Assembly (NCBI RefSeq): GCF_963583255.1
Contig: NC_084816.1
Location: 24,450,119-24,514,118 of the forward strand
Direction: 5' to 3'
DNA length: 64,000 bases
Source of the DNA: Pyrus communis
Taxonomy: Eukaryota; Streptophyta; Magnoliopsida; Rosales; Rosaceae
The notes beneath the pieces are model-generated. The model saw nothing but the letters and a program-made list of their open reading frames with translations, was not told where the DNA came from and searched no databases. Each line of letters starts with the position of its first letter. Position 1 is the stretch's first letter. Positions 1 through 11,899 of the stretch are shown piece after piece. Both the position numbers and the translations under genes were made by a program.

Positions 1-1068
1 CTTCCAGGAACTCCAGGCAAATAGTTTTGAATTAATTTCTTCACTACTAATGTCGAGTAGTTTCCTCGATTCGATTGCCATGTTTCACCATATGTATGAC
101 ATACAACTCAAGGCGCACGGATTTGATTTATTTTAGAAGAACAAAAAAAGGGTTTCTTTCCGAATCATGTCAGCTTTTATGTTGAGACTCATCACTGGAC
201 GTTGAGAGTGATCACTGGAGAATATTTACCTATATTTGGCGCCATGCTTGAGTCTTGTAATCTTTTCATTTCAGCAATATATATTCTTCTTATTAAAAAT
301 GGGAGTTTCTAGATTGAGTTATCTTGTGAAAGAATCAAAACATTTTGAAGAATTGTTGCCAATAAAGTAGAACTGTTTGCTTGATTTCACTTTTTTGTTG
401 GTCACAAGTATATATGCTGTGTAGCATAACACAACTAGTATTGCTAATTATACTTATAGTTGTGCAAGTTAATTAATTATGTTCTAACAAATTTGTATTA
501 ATTTGTGATCAGATCCTAGTGCGGAAGTTATTGCACTATCACCAACAACCCTAATGGCAACGAACCGATTTGTGTGTGAAATCTGTAACAAAGGGTTTCA
601 AAGGGATCAAAACCTTCAGCTGCACCGGCGAGGCCATAACCTTCCATGGAAGCTCCGTCAGAGAACCACAACTGAGGTTAGGAAAAGGGTCTACATATGT
701 CCCGAGCCGACGTGTGTCCACCACAACCCAGCTCGAGCGCTAGGAGACCTCACCGGCATTAAGAAGCATTTCAGCCGGAAACATGGGGAGAAAAAATGGA
801 AATGTGACAAGTGCTCCAAGAAATATGCAGTGCAGTCGGACTGGAAGGCGCATCAGAAGACCTGCGGCACTAGGGAGTACAAGTGTGACTGTGGGACCAT
901 CTTTTCCAGGTTCCTTAAGTAACTCATACTCATGGATAGTTTAATTTTGTTAATTAAATATTGCATGTGCATGAACAGATAATCAAGATTGGATCACAAA
1001 AAAGTACTACATGTATATATGGTTGCTTAATTTGTCGAGAATTAGCTCCCATATGTTTATATAATGTA

Positions 1069-1099
<31 letters not shown>

Positions 1100-2860
1100 A
1101 TTATTTTGTTTTTATACTGAGTGATAATTTTACTAAATTAATCTATATACTATATTACAAAGAGTAAAATTATAACTTGTTATGAATCACTTTACTTTAA
1201 CCAACTTGACTACGTTATTATTATTCTATGAGCTAGATATAATTTCTGCAGCATTTTTCTTACAAACTGTCACAAATGTATTTGTAAAATGACTTTTAGT
1301 GTAGTGGAGCATTGTTGGATTGAGCCCTCCAAACGCGAAAATATACATTTAGGAAAAAATGGGCAATAATTGAAATAAAGTTACATTCATCGATCTCTTT
1401 TTGAAACCTTTCAATTTTATGTCACAACTTTTCCTTTTAACTACCGTTTAGACACACAATATTAACACATTGTATTGACAGTTTTTAAAATACATGGAGT
1501 TCACATAATGATAGGGTCCATTTATATTAGTTTTATGTCTATTTTGTATGTCCAAATAATTTTATTATTTTTGGAATTAAGATAACTATACATTCTTCTT
1601 TCAATTTTTTATGTAATCAAACAATATCAAGTACAAATTATGTATTTTTGCATGAGTTTGTGCAGGAGGGATAGCTTTATCACCCACAGAGCCTTTTGTG
1701 ACGCATTGGCAGAAGAAAACAACAAAGTAAACCAAATGCCTATGCCACATGATCAGCTCATATCATCAATGGCCATGAACACCAACACCTCCCCCATGGG
1801 AGGAAGAGTCTCCGAATTCGTCAGTTACGATATTAACACTAACAAAAACAAGCTTCCTGAAGATCTTGTCCCAATGCCATTCAAGTCCATGAACATGAAC
1901 ATCCCAGGTGGTGGCGGCGGTGGTGGAGGACCAGGCATGTTCTCTAACACCACCGGTTCGCTCTTTGGCGGGCCAAGAAGCGTGTCTTCCACCTCGGCCT
2001 CCAGCCTTCAGCTGAGTTCCAACAACAACAACAGCTCATCAGGGTTCACTTACCTTCACCACCAAGAAACCAAAAACGGAGGCAGCAGCCTAAGTAGTAT
2101 TACCGGTGTAGCTCAAATGTCAGCCACCGCCTTGCTTCAAAAAGCCGCCAAAATGGGAGCCACTGCAAGCAACTCCACGATCAACTCGCCGATGATGCAG
2201 AAGAGCTTTGTTAGCAGTATGGCAGGCCCCGATCATGGCCACCTCTCTAGCCCTAATTCCATTCTAAACAATAATATTCGACCCCCACCGTCGTATGATC
2301 ATCAGCCTCACCACTTCCAACAGCAACCTCAGCCGTCTGATCCTCAGTCACATAATTCACACAACATGATCGGAGGGTTCACTGACCAGCTCATTCAAAA
2401 GGGCCCACAAGAAATGTCACAGCCTTTTGATCATCACTCCAACAACCCAACCGCCAGCTCGGCAATGAATGACATGGGACTCTTCAGTCAAGTCTTCATG
2501 GGGATCGGCGGCGCGGGTCCCCACCAGAACTATCAGAACCACCAGGCAATGTTGAAGAATTTCGAACAAGATCATCATGGTCATCAGGACATTAATAGCC
2601 CTAACAACAATTCTAGTAATACTAATTCGACTCATCGAATGAACAGCGCGCTGGGGCCTTGCACAACGCTCGATCTGCTGGGCATCGGAGGGTCAAGGCC
2701 GCCAAGCTTGCATGCGCAGCTCCACCACCACCAGCAAAGGTTGGACTTGGAGGCAATGAGTCAGCACAGATTGCCGGCAATGATGAACCCTTTTCAGCAG
2801 CAGCAACAACAACGCTCGCAAGGAGATTCGGCTATGGAAAAGCAGATTTGGGATGTTTGA
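1..2860 (+). CDS. IDD: INDETERMINATE-DOMAIN C2H2 zinc-finger transcription factor, 5' truncated by window
   Basis: Nuclear DNA-binding regulator of the plant IDD family. Exons seen: 1-16 (end of an upstream exon, reading LPGTP), 513-909 and 1666-2860; the stop is at 2858-2860. Joining them gives LPGTPDPSAEVIALSPTTLMATNRF, the family's entry into the ID domain. Four fingers follow in order: FVCEICNKGFQRDQNLQLH; a second with CPEPTC and HFSRKH; KCDKCSKKYAVQSDWKAH; and CDCGTIFSRRDSFITHRAFC, which spans the last intron. The C-terminal half is rich in Asn, Gln, His and Ser. It keeps the IDD motif MSATALLQKAAKMGATAS and a late LDLLGIGG motif, comparable to the family's C-terminal LDFLG box. The first intron (17-512) has a GC donor. 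The N-terminal nuclear localisation region lies outside the window. Family certain; which IDD paralogue is not resolved. Confidence 0.95.
1067..1099. repeat. (TG)n microsatellite in IDD intron
   Basis: About 14 TG units, preceded by two TATG steps, in the last intron of the IDD gene. Confidence 0.9.
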
Positions 2861-3640
2861 GTAAACCTTAATGTTCCTTACAATATCTACATTTACGAAT
2901 TATCCATTACTTACAGAAGAAGGAGAAGAAGAAGAAGAAGAAGGGAAGAAGCAGACCAGGGTTTGTTTTTCTTCGGTGACACGTTTGAGATTTGGGCTAT
3001 TTTAGGCCCGGATTAATGTTTACATTCGTTCGGTATAGTCAAATTTGTGTCCTTTTTTATCAACCCAAGTTGCATTTTATGTACTAAGTATGACCCAATG
3101 AGATGCTAGAAGCTCTTGGTACATTTGCTTAATTCAGAAAATCCCATTTGTGTTTTTCTTTTCATATCAATAAATTACTTGAATGGGACTTTGCCTTCCC
3201 TTTGGAATGAATATTAAACGTTAACATCAATGCCTTGAACCAAGCAAGGAGGAATACCACAAGATTATAAAAACACTGAAAAGCCGTCATGTAGTATATC
3301 AGTGTTATAATATAAATGGATAACAAGTTTATATATTAGAGTATAGTATGAATAGATTTATTTAGTTTATTTTCTAACAAAACGATATTTTATTTTAAAC
3401 TAATATGTTTTACAACAGAAGGGGATTCAAATATGATTCAAGAGTACAAGCACAATGCATTGGCCAACTAAAATATGAGTGAATTGGTTTATCAAGCATT
3501 AATGTGTAGACCTCTGAGGTTTTCTTTAGTGCACATATAAGTTACACATCTGAATAAAAAACGGTTAGATTCTTTTAAGCTAAATGATCTAATAGTTGTT
3601 ATCAAATGTGTAACTTATATGTGCACTTCTAACGTATATT
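2861..3640. other. IDD 3' UTR and intergenic spacer
   Basis: Holds the 3' flank of the IDD gene with a short (GAA)n run at about 2916-2945, then AT-rich DNA. No open frame or RNA gene recognised. Confidence 0.6.
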
Positions 3641-3693
3641 AGAGAAACTCCAACAGGGCTCTTACCTACCATTGGATTTGGAAATGAATAATA

Positions 3694-3819
3694 AGCCCAT
3701 TGTCACTTCCAGCTTGGCAATATCCATTGCTCAATGGGCTCTATTGGGCTGCAGAAAATTGCCCTCCCATAAGACGGCAAGACCCTTCAACCCTAATTCG
3801 AATCGCTCTTCTATAAATA
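3694..3819 (+). promoter_or_regulatory. Promoter of snoRNA unit: Site II elements, telo-box, TATA box
   Basis: Three TGGGCT (Site II) elements lie at 3694-3699 (reverse strand), 3735-3740 and 3745-3750. A telo-box (AACCCTAA) is at 3789-3796 and a TATA box (TATAAATA) at 3812-3819. A CT-rich leader (about 3838-3878) follows with two more AGGGTTT motifs. The Site II plus telo-box pairing is known from plant ribosomal-protein and snoRNA gene promoters. It fits the two box C/D RNAs just downstream. Transcription start expected near 3845. Confidence 0.75.
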
Positions 3820-3948
3820 TTCAGAGCTCAACTCTCTTCTGTCACAGCAATCCCCCTCTCCGTCTCTCTCTCTCTCTGGGATTAGGGTTTCTGTAAATTA
3901 GGGTTTTTGTAATTTGATTATATATGGTGGGAAGAAGGGGGTTTGAGT

Positions 3949-4042
3949 TTGAGGCAGTGATGCTGAAAAACTACCTATTTTCTGAGGGATTAAATTCCCT
4001 ACTGTGATTACAAAATTACCAATGGATCCTTCTGAGCCTCAA
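3949..4042 (+). ncRNA. Box C/D snoRNA 1, predicted 18S rRNA 2'-O-methylation guide
   Basis: A terminal stem TTGAGGC (3949-3955) pairs exactly with GCCTCAA (4036-4042). Inside it are box C GTGATGC (3957-3963), box D' CTGA (3982-3985), box C' GTGATTA (4004-4010) and box D CTGA (4032-4035). The guide before box D, CCAATGGATCCT (4019-4030), is complementary over 12 nt to the conserved 18S segment AGGATCCATTGG (recalled, not searched). The D+5 rule puts the methyl group on the A of GGAUCC. That matches, from memory, an A methylated in yeast and human 18S. The D' guide has no target I can name. Lies in an intergenic unit with snoRNA 2. Confidence 0.82.
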
Positions 4043-4119
4043 CCCCTTTATTTATTTATTATATTTTCCTTTATTTATTTATTTAATTTTATTGGGTTTT
4101 AATTTTCTCTGTTTAATCA

Positions 4120-4205
4120 AGAACCATTGACGTGATGATATGTTTATCGGACTTTCCATCGTGTCGACTAAAATTACAGACTACAATTATCTGATCAATG
4201 GTTCT
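4120..4205 (+). ncRNA. Box C/D snoRNA 2, predicted 25S rRNA 2'-O-methylation guide
   Basis: An 11-bp perfect terminal stem (4120-4130 with 4195-4205) encloses a consensus box C GTGATGA (4132-4138) and box D CTGA (4191-4194). The guide CAGACTACAATT (4177-4188) is complementary over 12 nt to AATTGTAGTCTG in the 5' region of plant 25S rRNA (recalled). The D+5 rule points to the first U of AAUUG. Internal C'/D' boxes are weak; CGGA at 4148-4151 may be a degenerate D'. It lies 78 bp downstream of snoRNA 1, so a dicistronic precursor is likely. A T-rich tract follows at 4207-4231. Confidence 0.83.
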
Positions 4206-5257
4206 CTTTTTGTTTTTTTTTTTTTTTTTTAATTTGGTTTCTCATTCTTTTACCGTATTATTTTCAATTTTATAACCCAAAAAAAAAAATTTCAAAAAAC
4301 CCGGATTTCTTTGGCCTAATTGTTTTGTTTTAATTGTCTTGAATTTATCATCTAAATCAAAATCCAAGACATTTTATTTTATTAATTTTAAGGTGCCTAA
4401 ATGTAAGTCGTGGACATATTCAAGACCATAAAGCCGATTAATCCTAATGACAATTAACTATTTTACATACTAAAACTATTATTCTACTTAAAAAACATTA
4501 ACCCTAATAACAAATATTAATGGAGCATCAAAATAACTGAAATTTTGGATGGTCAAAAAGTAAAAAATAAGTGCAACAAAGATAAAAATTAATTGGACAC
4601 ACGAGAAATGATAAAATTAAGAGGTAAAGTAAGTAAGATCACAATTGAAAATAAAATGAGCAAAAGTCAATTAAGGTGGTTTAGACACATAAACTGGTGA
4701 TTTGGACACGTGAACCTAAAATGAGCAAAAATCAGTTAAGGTGGTTTAAACACGTGAACTAGTAGTTTGGACATGTGAATTGAAAACAGACAAACAAAAG
4801 ATTAGGACCAAAAAGGTAGAGAAAAACTCGGAAAGGCTTTTAAAAAATATATATATGAAATACTTGGAGCTCACAAAAAACTTTGACTTTAAATCGAGCC
4901 GAGTTGCGTTTTATGATGCATAAAGATAACCCCACTTAGTAGAATAAAACTTAATTATTAATTAAAATAATTGGAATTTTAAATATCCCGGTGTATAGGG
5001 ATAACGGTTGTATGTGTTGTAGAAAAAATTTCAAAGTAAACATTCAACAAATTGAGAAATTTGTAACAATACATTTATGAGAGACAGATTTTAAGAATTA
5101 ATATATTATTTTGGTACATGAAACGTAACCAATCAAAGGTTAATTAATTATTCTGATATATCATATATGCAAATAATCTAAACCTAAAAGAATAAATTTT
5201 TATTGTGGAATTGGAAAACCATGTAGTCTAACACTTGCTTGCCTTCTTTCTGGCTTC
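4206..5257. other. AT-rich intergenic spacer
   Basis: T-tract then AT-rich DNA between the snoRNA unit and the 3' end of MTPC1. It contains a diverged near-repeat of about 50-60 bp around 4665-4780 (AAAATGAGCAAAAnTCA). No gene seen. Confidence 0.5.
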
Positions 5258-8200
5258 TTAGTCACCGTTGAACCGTGGAATTGGATTCCTCAGACGCAGC
5301 TGAATGCCGACGTGAATGAGATTCGTCGCCGCCCTCAAAATGTCTTGCTCGGCTTCTTTTGCCACCTCCATTGCATCTCTGGAATCAGAAACATTTCTTT
5401 AAAACCGTTACGGAATGGAACTGTAGACGGGACTGAAATCGTCAAGTTGGTAAAAGAATACAGGGTTTTACCGAATTAGGATGTCCGGGGGCATGGAAAC
5501 CTCAATTTGGAGATACATCTTGCCTTGTAATAAGTGATGCGTAATGCGTTCGACAACCATTTTCTGAAACACACGCAGAAATAAGAACATTGGGTGTCTT
5601 GTTTCAAATCCAATCTTCTAATAAGATCGATATTTGAAATCTACTCATAAGACCCACATTTGAATGAGGAAGTGAACGCATATATTGTTGAACTCTAATT
5701 TTTTTAATCAAAAGCGTCATGAGCTAACTGCCAGTGAAGAAATAACATCCACATTTGGAGTAACATCATGCAAAAGATCAAAGTCAAGCTGAGCTTGAAT
5801 TTCCAACTTGATAAAGAGAGGAGAAATACCTCTGCATACTTCGATGAGATGATGGTAGAAACGGCTGCCTCAATGTCTTTTTCTGCAGGAGAAACATTCG
5901 GGCATGCAGTTTCTTTGAGAATTTCTGGCTGATCTTCACTGGGGAAAATTTGTGAAATTGAAGGATCTACAAAGAAGTAAGAGTAAGTTATGAGAAATTA
6001 AAAGATATAATGAGAAACCCGAATCATCTTATCCAATATAAGTGAATTGAACCGTGGATGAAAATTCTGAATGTATAAACACGAAAAATTAGGATAAAAG
6101 TCATTCCTAGTTTGTCTAAAACTGAGCGTTCATAGTTTGTCTAGTTCAATATCGAAAACTCGCAATCCAAAAATGTGTAGCATACCTATGTGTATGAAAA
6201 CCTCAGAGACTTCAGGATGGGATTTGTGAATCTGATGACGAACATTTTCTCCAATGTCATGTGCAGCGCTAACACTACAAAAAGGATCAACCTGCCAGGC
6301 AAAAGAAACAAATGAGATACATTACAGGAGATGGATACATTATTTGACAATGCCACAAAGTTTCAGAGAGAACCTCAATATGTACATCAAGGTATAGAGA
6401 TGAACCTGCCCTCCTTCCCCTCAACCGATGACAACCCTGTACACAGCCTGAAAGGTCATTTCAAACAGGAAAACGAAAATGCTAAGATCCTAGCTAATAC
6501 CATTAAGCTTAACAGAATACAGCCTTTCTTTGACTAAGGGAGTTCAAAGACCAGATTATACATAGAGAAATAATTTCGTAAATGCATTATAAGAATTAAT
6601 AACCGCATACCTTCACACCCTCAACTTGTACAATTGTCTGTTTCATAGGATCCAAAAGTTCTGCTGGGATTGCAGCATCCACCAGTTCCAAGACACTAAA
6701 ATGGGTACACCGCCAAAAGAAAGAAAGAAAGAAAGTGCACACATATATCAAATAGGGTCTTGAGAAGTTAACAGAGACTCATACGCATGCACAACAAGAG
6801 ATGCATTAAGCTTGCATTGTTTTCTTTTTTGGTGACAAGCTTGCATTATTTGCTTAAAATTAAAGACCAACGTTAGACATCTAGAGGTGCCATATATCTT
6901 TGCAACTATATTCATGATTGTAGGAACCAGCACGTGTAACAGCTTAAACAGTCACATGTACTCCTTTGAAAATCTAAGAAGTGTGATATAATGGTGCATA
7001 TAATAGAGAACAAAAATCAGACCTCTGATGCCCGGTTTCAATTCCCGCCTTCAGGATCATGCCTGCGACAAGAAGACCAGCTAGGGGATCCAGAAACTTT
7101 ACTCCAAGGATTGAACCTCCTAAAATCACAATGATTTAACCATGCTCAGTGTAGGATCACGGGTTTTAATTAGTTAATTCAAGAATATGAAATATAAGTT
7201 GATAAAGTGATCTTTAGGAAAAACCAAAGTGTCTTACCAACTCCAATGAGAGCAACTACTGATGAAATAGCATCTGCACGATGATGCCATGCATTTGCTT
7301 TCATCAATCCACTACCTTGTCTTTCCCCAGCCCGTAATGTAATCCAGTAAAGTCTTAAAAGCAAAAGAGAAAGGCAAATAGTGAGTGGGAGAGAAAGAGA
7401 AGGGAAACGGAGGAGAAGAGCACGCATAAGGAGAGAAATGAAAATAGAAGTTGAGATGGATAAATAAGTTTTTATAAACTTTGGTACCCTTCTTTAACAG
7501 ATATTGAAAAAACAGTCATGCTCAATGCTAGAACAGGATGCTCCATGTCAACTCCATGATGATGATTATGCCCATGCTCATGTGTCAATGACTGACTAAC
7601 TATAGCAGGATCTGCTGAAAACAATCCCTGAACATGGAAGATCAACGAAGAATTGGATTCACTATCAAGAGAAACTGATCATGATTTTTTTAACTGTCAA
7701 TAGTCTATCGATCTGAAACCATTTGGAAACAGAAAAATAACTACATATGAGTAGTCGACTTGACACTTACCATCAAAAGATCCAAAGCATGCCATGCAAT
7801 GCCACCAGCCGTGGCCAACAGCATACAAGAGATTCCAAGTGCTCCAAGAGTCTCAAATTTACCGTGTCCTGGAAAAACAAGAAAACAATTGTATAATGTC
7901 CCAAGTTTCCAACAAACACAAGGATACGAAATACACAAGTAGGGTGTATATGCATAATGCGAGATCAATGGAGTAGCGTGTAGGTACAAATCAAGAGTGA
8001 CCATATGGGTGTTCTTTGTCTTTCGGAGCCTTTGCAGCTTTAAATGACCATAAAGCAACGCTGCTAAGAACCTGAAAATATAAGCAGAAAATGAAAAAAA
8101 AAAAAAAAAAAAAAAAAAAAGCGTGCATTATACATCTTAAAACAGAGTAACAGATATGGGCAACCCCAAAATTCTAAAGAGTAACAGATATTCAGGCAGA

Positions 8201-8817
8201 CAATATGCAACATGGGCAAGTAGTTCAGTGAAAATTCAGCTCCTAAACAAGAACATCTAATTCTCGCAAAAACCAACATGGGGAAGCAAGAAAATCATAA
8301 ATTCAGCTCCTAATTACAACATTCAGCTTCTAATTACAAATTTCTGCTCCTAAATGTCCTGACTCCCAATTACAAAATTCAGTTTCTAAATACATAATTT
8401 CTGCTCCTTAACATCCAATTCTCCAAAAAGCAAAAAACCAACATGGGGTAAGCAAGAACAAAAACACAAGAATGTTACCACGTCGGAGACCGAATGGGCG
8501 GCATCAGCAATGATCGCCGTGCTTCCGGACAAGTAACCCGTCAAAGCTTTCCCGGCAGCCAGTCCAACATCAGCTGCCAATCCCATCCGGAAAATCTTCT
8601 CCCCCTCTTCACCGGAGAGGCGATGCTGATCATCGTTTTGGTGGTGGGAGTGGCCCAAATGCCACCGTCTGGCGATCGAGTAAATAGGGTTTTGCGGATG
8701 GGAATCGACGATTTGGGATATTGTGGGATTGGGAAGAGGAGGACGATGATTGTGCTTGTGAACGTGGAAAGCGAGCCTTTTGCGTACAGAATTGAGATTG
8801 TGGAATCTGAATCCCAT
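5258..8817 (-). CDS. MTPC1: Metal tolerance protein C1 / MTP6-like cation diffusion facilitator
   Basis: Membrane metal/H+ antiporter. The MTP6 subgroup is reported to move Fe/Mn in mitochondria. Twelve exons, 5'->3' on the minus strand: 8817-8479, 8071-8002, 7868-7771, 7627-7488, 7353-7238, 7119-7023, 6695-6611, 6436-6374, 6291-6186, 5966-5830, 5563-5472, 5378-5258. All junctions keep frame, giving 487 aa (Arabidopsis homologue about 470). The Arg-rich N-terminus fits organelle targeting. The two CDF metal-site HxxxD motifs are AHSVSD (exon 1) and HHRAD (exon 5). GHGKFETLGALGISCMLLAT marks TM3. A His-rich loop, HEHGHNHHHG, lies in exon 4. The cytosolic C-terminal domain has GCHRLRGRRAGSSLYLDVH and EVFIHIDPS. 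The start at 8817 is chosen because no better upstream ATG fits. Confidence 0.93.
8230..8450. repeat. Degenerate minisatellite in MTPC1 intron 1
   Basis: Several imperfect units of roughly 20 bp of the form AATTCAGCTCCTAATTACA. They are flanked by two near-identical copies of AACCAACATGGGG about 165 bp apart. An A-run of about 27 lies at 8094-8120. Confidence 0.6.
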
Positions 8818-9354
8818 TGCTGGAGCTCGAAAGAAACGTCTTCAGAAACTGGGTTTTCAGTGGTGGAATTTGAACTCGATCAGAGATTGAGAAAGAAGGA
8901 TGGAGCTTGAAGGTGAAGGTGAAGCCATTAGGCTTTAAGTTATCAAGTATCAACTGTACTTTCTGTCAACGTAACTTTTGTGTTTGGAATTTGCAAATTT
9001 TTATGCTACATGCTTTTGGGCTTGATGGGTTTAGAATGAAAAATAAGGCTCTTTGGAAGTGCTTATTTAGAAAGCACTTTTTGCGGATAAGCAAATTTAT
9101 TATATGCGAGTCCAAATATTTGTATAGATAAAAAAAAAAGCTTTTAACTACCAAACGTCATTAGAAATGCTTAAAACATCTCCAAATGAGATGTTAAAAT
9201 GTTCACATAAGCTGTAACAGTAAAAAAAGATCACACTAATATTCTCCAACCGAAATGTCAATTCATATATGGCGATGATATGGATTGGCAACAAGAAGGT
9301 TGTTGTCAAATTTGACAGCAACTTCAAAATTAATTATTAAATTAATGGTTTTTA
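8818..9354. other. MTPC1 upstream region with MITE-like sequence
   Basis: Upstream flank of MTPC1. From about 9045 to 9175 it resembles the short MITE family also seen near 26.9 and 27.3 kb (paired motifs such as GGAAGTGCTT and AGAAAGCACTT). No gene recognised. Confidence 0.4.
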
Positions 9355-9513
9355 TTAAGGAAGTTTTAACAAAAAGCCCACGGTACTATTCACTTTAACG
9401 AAAAATTATATTTTTACACTAAAAAGTTAAATATGGTATTATTCACTTTACTCTTTATTTTGTCCTTATCGTTAAAACTAAAAGTTTTCAAGCCATTTTC
9501 ATTAGTTTTCCCT
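9355..9513 (-). mobile_element. Short MITE, same family as 36831-36983
   Basis: About 160 bp, starting near AAGTTTTAACAAAAAGCCC and ending TTCATTAGTTTTCCC. Its reverse complement matches the element at 36831-36983 along its length (shared ACGGTACTATTCACTTTAA-type and GTCCTTATCGTTAAAACT-type blocks). Ends are approximate here; the target-site duplication is clearer in the other copy. Confidence 0.7.
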
Positions 9514-9805
9514 TCTATTAATTTTTTTATTGATTGAATCATTATTATAAGGAATGCTGGTGTTGACATTCATGTCTCTTTGGTGCATTTGATGAACGCT
9601 CCCGATTTAATAAGTATTAAACGTCTTTAATTAAATTTTTATTGGTTTAATCATTTATTTTGTAATATAATAAAATAATAATTTAATTTGACATATTGGG
9701 TGGAGAGTACAACTTTAAAAAATGTGAAAACGCCACATATGCTATCAAATTTAAATTTTATCTTCAAAATTTGACACCTCATTTGGAAGATGCTTTTAGT
9801 TAACT

Positions 9806-10476
9806 GAAAATGTAACATCCCATATCGCCCAGGGATGTGGATCCTCTAAGCCTTATATGTATATTCTCATCTCTACCTAGCACGAGACTTCTTGAGAGCT
9901 CACTGGCTTTGGGTTCCATGGGAACTCCGAAGTTAAGCGAGTAGCGCGCGAGAACACTCCTATGATGGGTGACCCACTGAGAAGTTCTCGTGTGAGTTCC
10001 CATAAACAAAACCATGAGGGCGTGGTCAAGGCCCAAAGTGGACAATATTGTGCTACGGTGGTGGAGCGGGCCCGAGTTGTGGTGGACCCTAGGCCAGGAT
10101 GTGACAATTTGGTATCAAAGCCTAACCCTGACCGTGGTGTGCCGACGAGGACGTTGGGCCCCTAAAGGGGGTGGACTGCAACATCCCACATCGCTCAGGG
10201 GTGTGGATCCTCTAAGCCTTATATGTATATTCTTATCTCTACTAGCACGAGGCATTTTGGGAGCTTACTAGCTTCCGGTTCCATGGGAACTTCGAAGTTA
10301 AGCGAGTAGTGTGCGAGAGTACTCCTATGATGGGTGACCCACTGGGAAGTTCTTGTGTGAGTTCCTAGAAACAAAACCGTGAGGGAGTGGTCGGGGCCCA
10401 AAGTAGACAATATCGTGCTACAATGATGGAGCGGACCGGGGATGTGGTGGACCCCAGATGGGAATGTGACAGAAAA
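9806..10476 (+). mobile_element. Cassandra TRIM retrotransposon, copy 1
   Basis: Two LTRs (9811-10106 and 10177-10471), each starting TG and ending TGTGACA, flank only about 70 bp. A Met-tRNA-type primer-binding site (TGGTATCAAAGC) is at 10110-10121. A purine-rich tract precedes LTR 2. The 5-bp target duplication GAAAA lies at 9806-9810 and 10472-10476. Each LTR carries a 5S rRNA-like block (9911-10000 in LTR 1) with AACTCCGAAGTTAAGCG and GATGGGTGACC, the internal pol III control region. That is the hallmark of Cassandra elements. It encodes no protein and depends on other elements for movement. Its LTRs differ more than those of the copy at 36.1 kb, suggesting greater age. Confidence 0.93.
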
Positions 10477-10909
10477 CACTTGTAACTATTTTCGAACACA
10501 TTTGTAAACTCACAAGGATTTTATTATATTAGTTCTTAAGGTTAAGGCAAGACAAACTTATTTATCAAATTTACAAATCTTTAAATATTATTTATTTTTT
10601 GGCCGTTTACTTTTGGATCAGTATGTAATATGTAATTAGTTAAAACTTTTTTATATAAATCCTAAGGCTATAAATAGGCATCTTAACGAGAAAGAAATAA
10701 TTCTTTGATTTCTTCTCCAATCTCTCTTGTTCTTCGTATCTCCTATATATTACTTGTAACATTTCCAACTTTGGAATAAATGTATTTCCAACTTTTTAAA
10801 AACATTTATTCCAAAGTTGGAAAATGACTTAGATACACCTCCGACACTACAACATCTTAAATTAATATCACAATGTCATGTGGGTAATTATCATGGATTT
10901 GGGTACAAT

Positions 10910-10946
<37 letters not shown>

Positions 10947-11899
10947 ATACAATCACTATTTTGACGATTAGAATATAAGCGATTTGAATACTATAAACTA
11001 TGCTAAAAGAAGACATAAGAGTAAGAAGAAGACCTTACGACCATCTCTAACCGAAAGGGCTTAATATAGCCAAGTCTAGAATTAAAGCCCTACAAAAAAT
11101 TGTTTTTAAATGAAAAGTGTTAGACCATACTCATAAACCATCTCCAACCAAAGGGGCTAAACATAACCCTTTCAATAATAATTGGTTAATTTAGTTAAAT
11201 TATTGTTAAATGTTTTCAAATCTAGTATTCGAATTTGAATCAATTATTACAACTAAGGGGTTGACTCCAAAAAAGGGCTACGAGAGGGCTTCATTTGGCT
11301 AACCTGATGCCCATTTGGTCAAATAATTGTCTGGTGTCCATACAATTATAGCACAATCATGGGTTAAAAATAATTTTTAATTAAATCAAATCATTTTTTT
11401 TGCATTTAACCTTTAGCCCAACTCTATTGGAGAACCTGAACAATCTTATATAAAAGTCAACATTTACGGTTTCTCTTTCTCTGGGCCAGAATGCCAAAGC
11501 CCTTGGCCCAAAACAATAATTCAATTCCGATAGTCAACAAATCCAATCCTTAAATTAAAGTATTAGGCCCAAGAATTTTTATATTTGTTTTTAGTACCGA
11601 GACAAAGGCTGCTCAAATGTTGGAATATTTTTTTCACCCTAATAAAATTAAAACTAATGATCAGTAGAGAGTCCTTTATGAGCATCCCAGATCAACAGTC
11701 ACGATGGCTTTTACAAGCTCTCACTCGTTTCAATAATCCGGTCATCCCAAAACTGTGAGGCGCTCGAGTAAGGGTTTCTCATCCGTTCGAGTTGAGATTT
11801 CCGTGCCACGTCACCTGTCCGCCCCAAAACTTGATCCAATCAAAGGGAGAGAGACAGAACTAATGCGTTCTTAACACATCCACTCTGGATTATAGGACC
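10477..11899. other. Intergenic spacer with hairpin, (CA)n(TA)n and MITE-like sequence
   Basis: Holds a perfect hairpin (10762-10823), a CA/TA dinucleotide tract (about 10911-10947), a possible decayed MITE at about 11038-11440 with CATCTCTAACCGAAAGGGC-type ends, and the 3' flank of LD. No gene seen. Confidence 0.5.
10762..10823. repeat. Perfect 22-bp inverted repeat with 18-nt loop
   Basis: Arm 10762-10783 is the exact reverse complement of 10802-10823. The loop begins with a third partial copy, TTTCCAACTTT. No mismatch in the stem. Confidence 0.9.

Noticed and set aside
3672..3896. 74-codon open frame before the snoRNAs
   Set aside because: It spans the Site II, telo-box and TATA elements and a CT-rich leader; no protein similarity recognised.
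8494..8910. 138-codon plus-strand frame opposite MTPC1 exon 1
   Set aside because: Shadow of the coding strand; MTPC1 on the minus strand has family motifs and consistent splicing.
9911..10000. Genuine 5S rRNA gene
   Set aside because: The 5S-like block lies inside TRIM LTRs with target duplications and diverges at the 5' and 3' parts of 5S; it is Cassandra.
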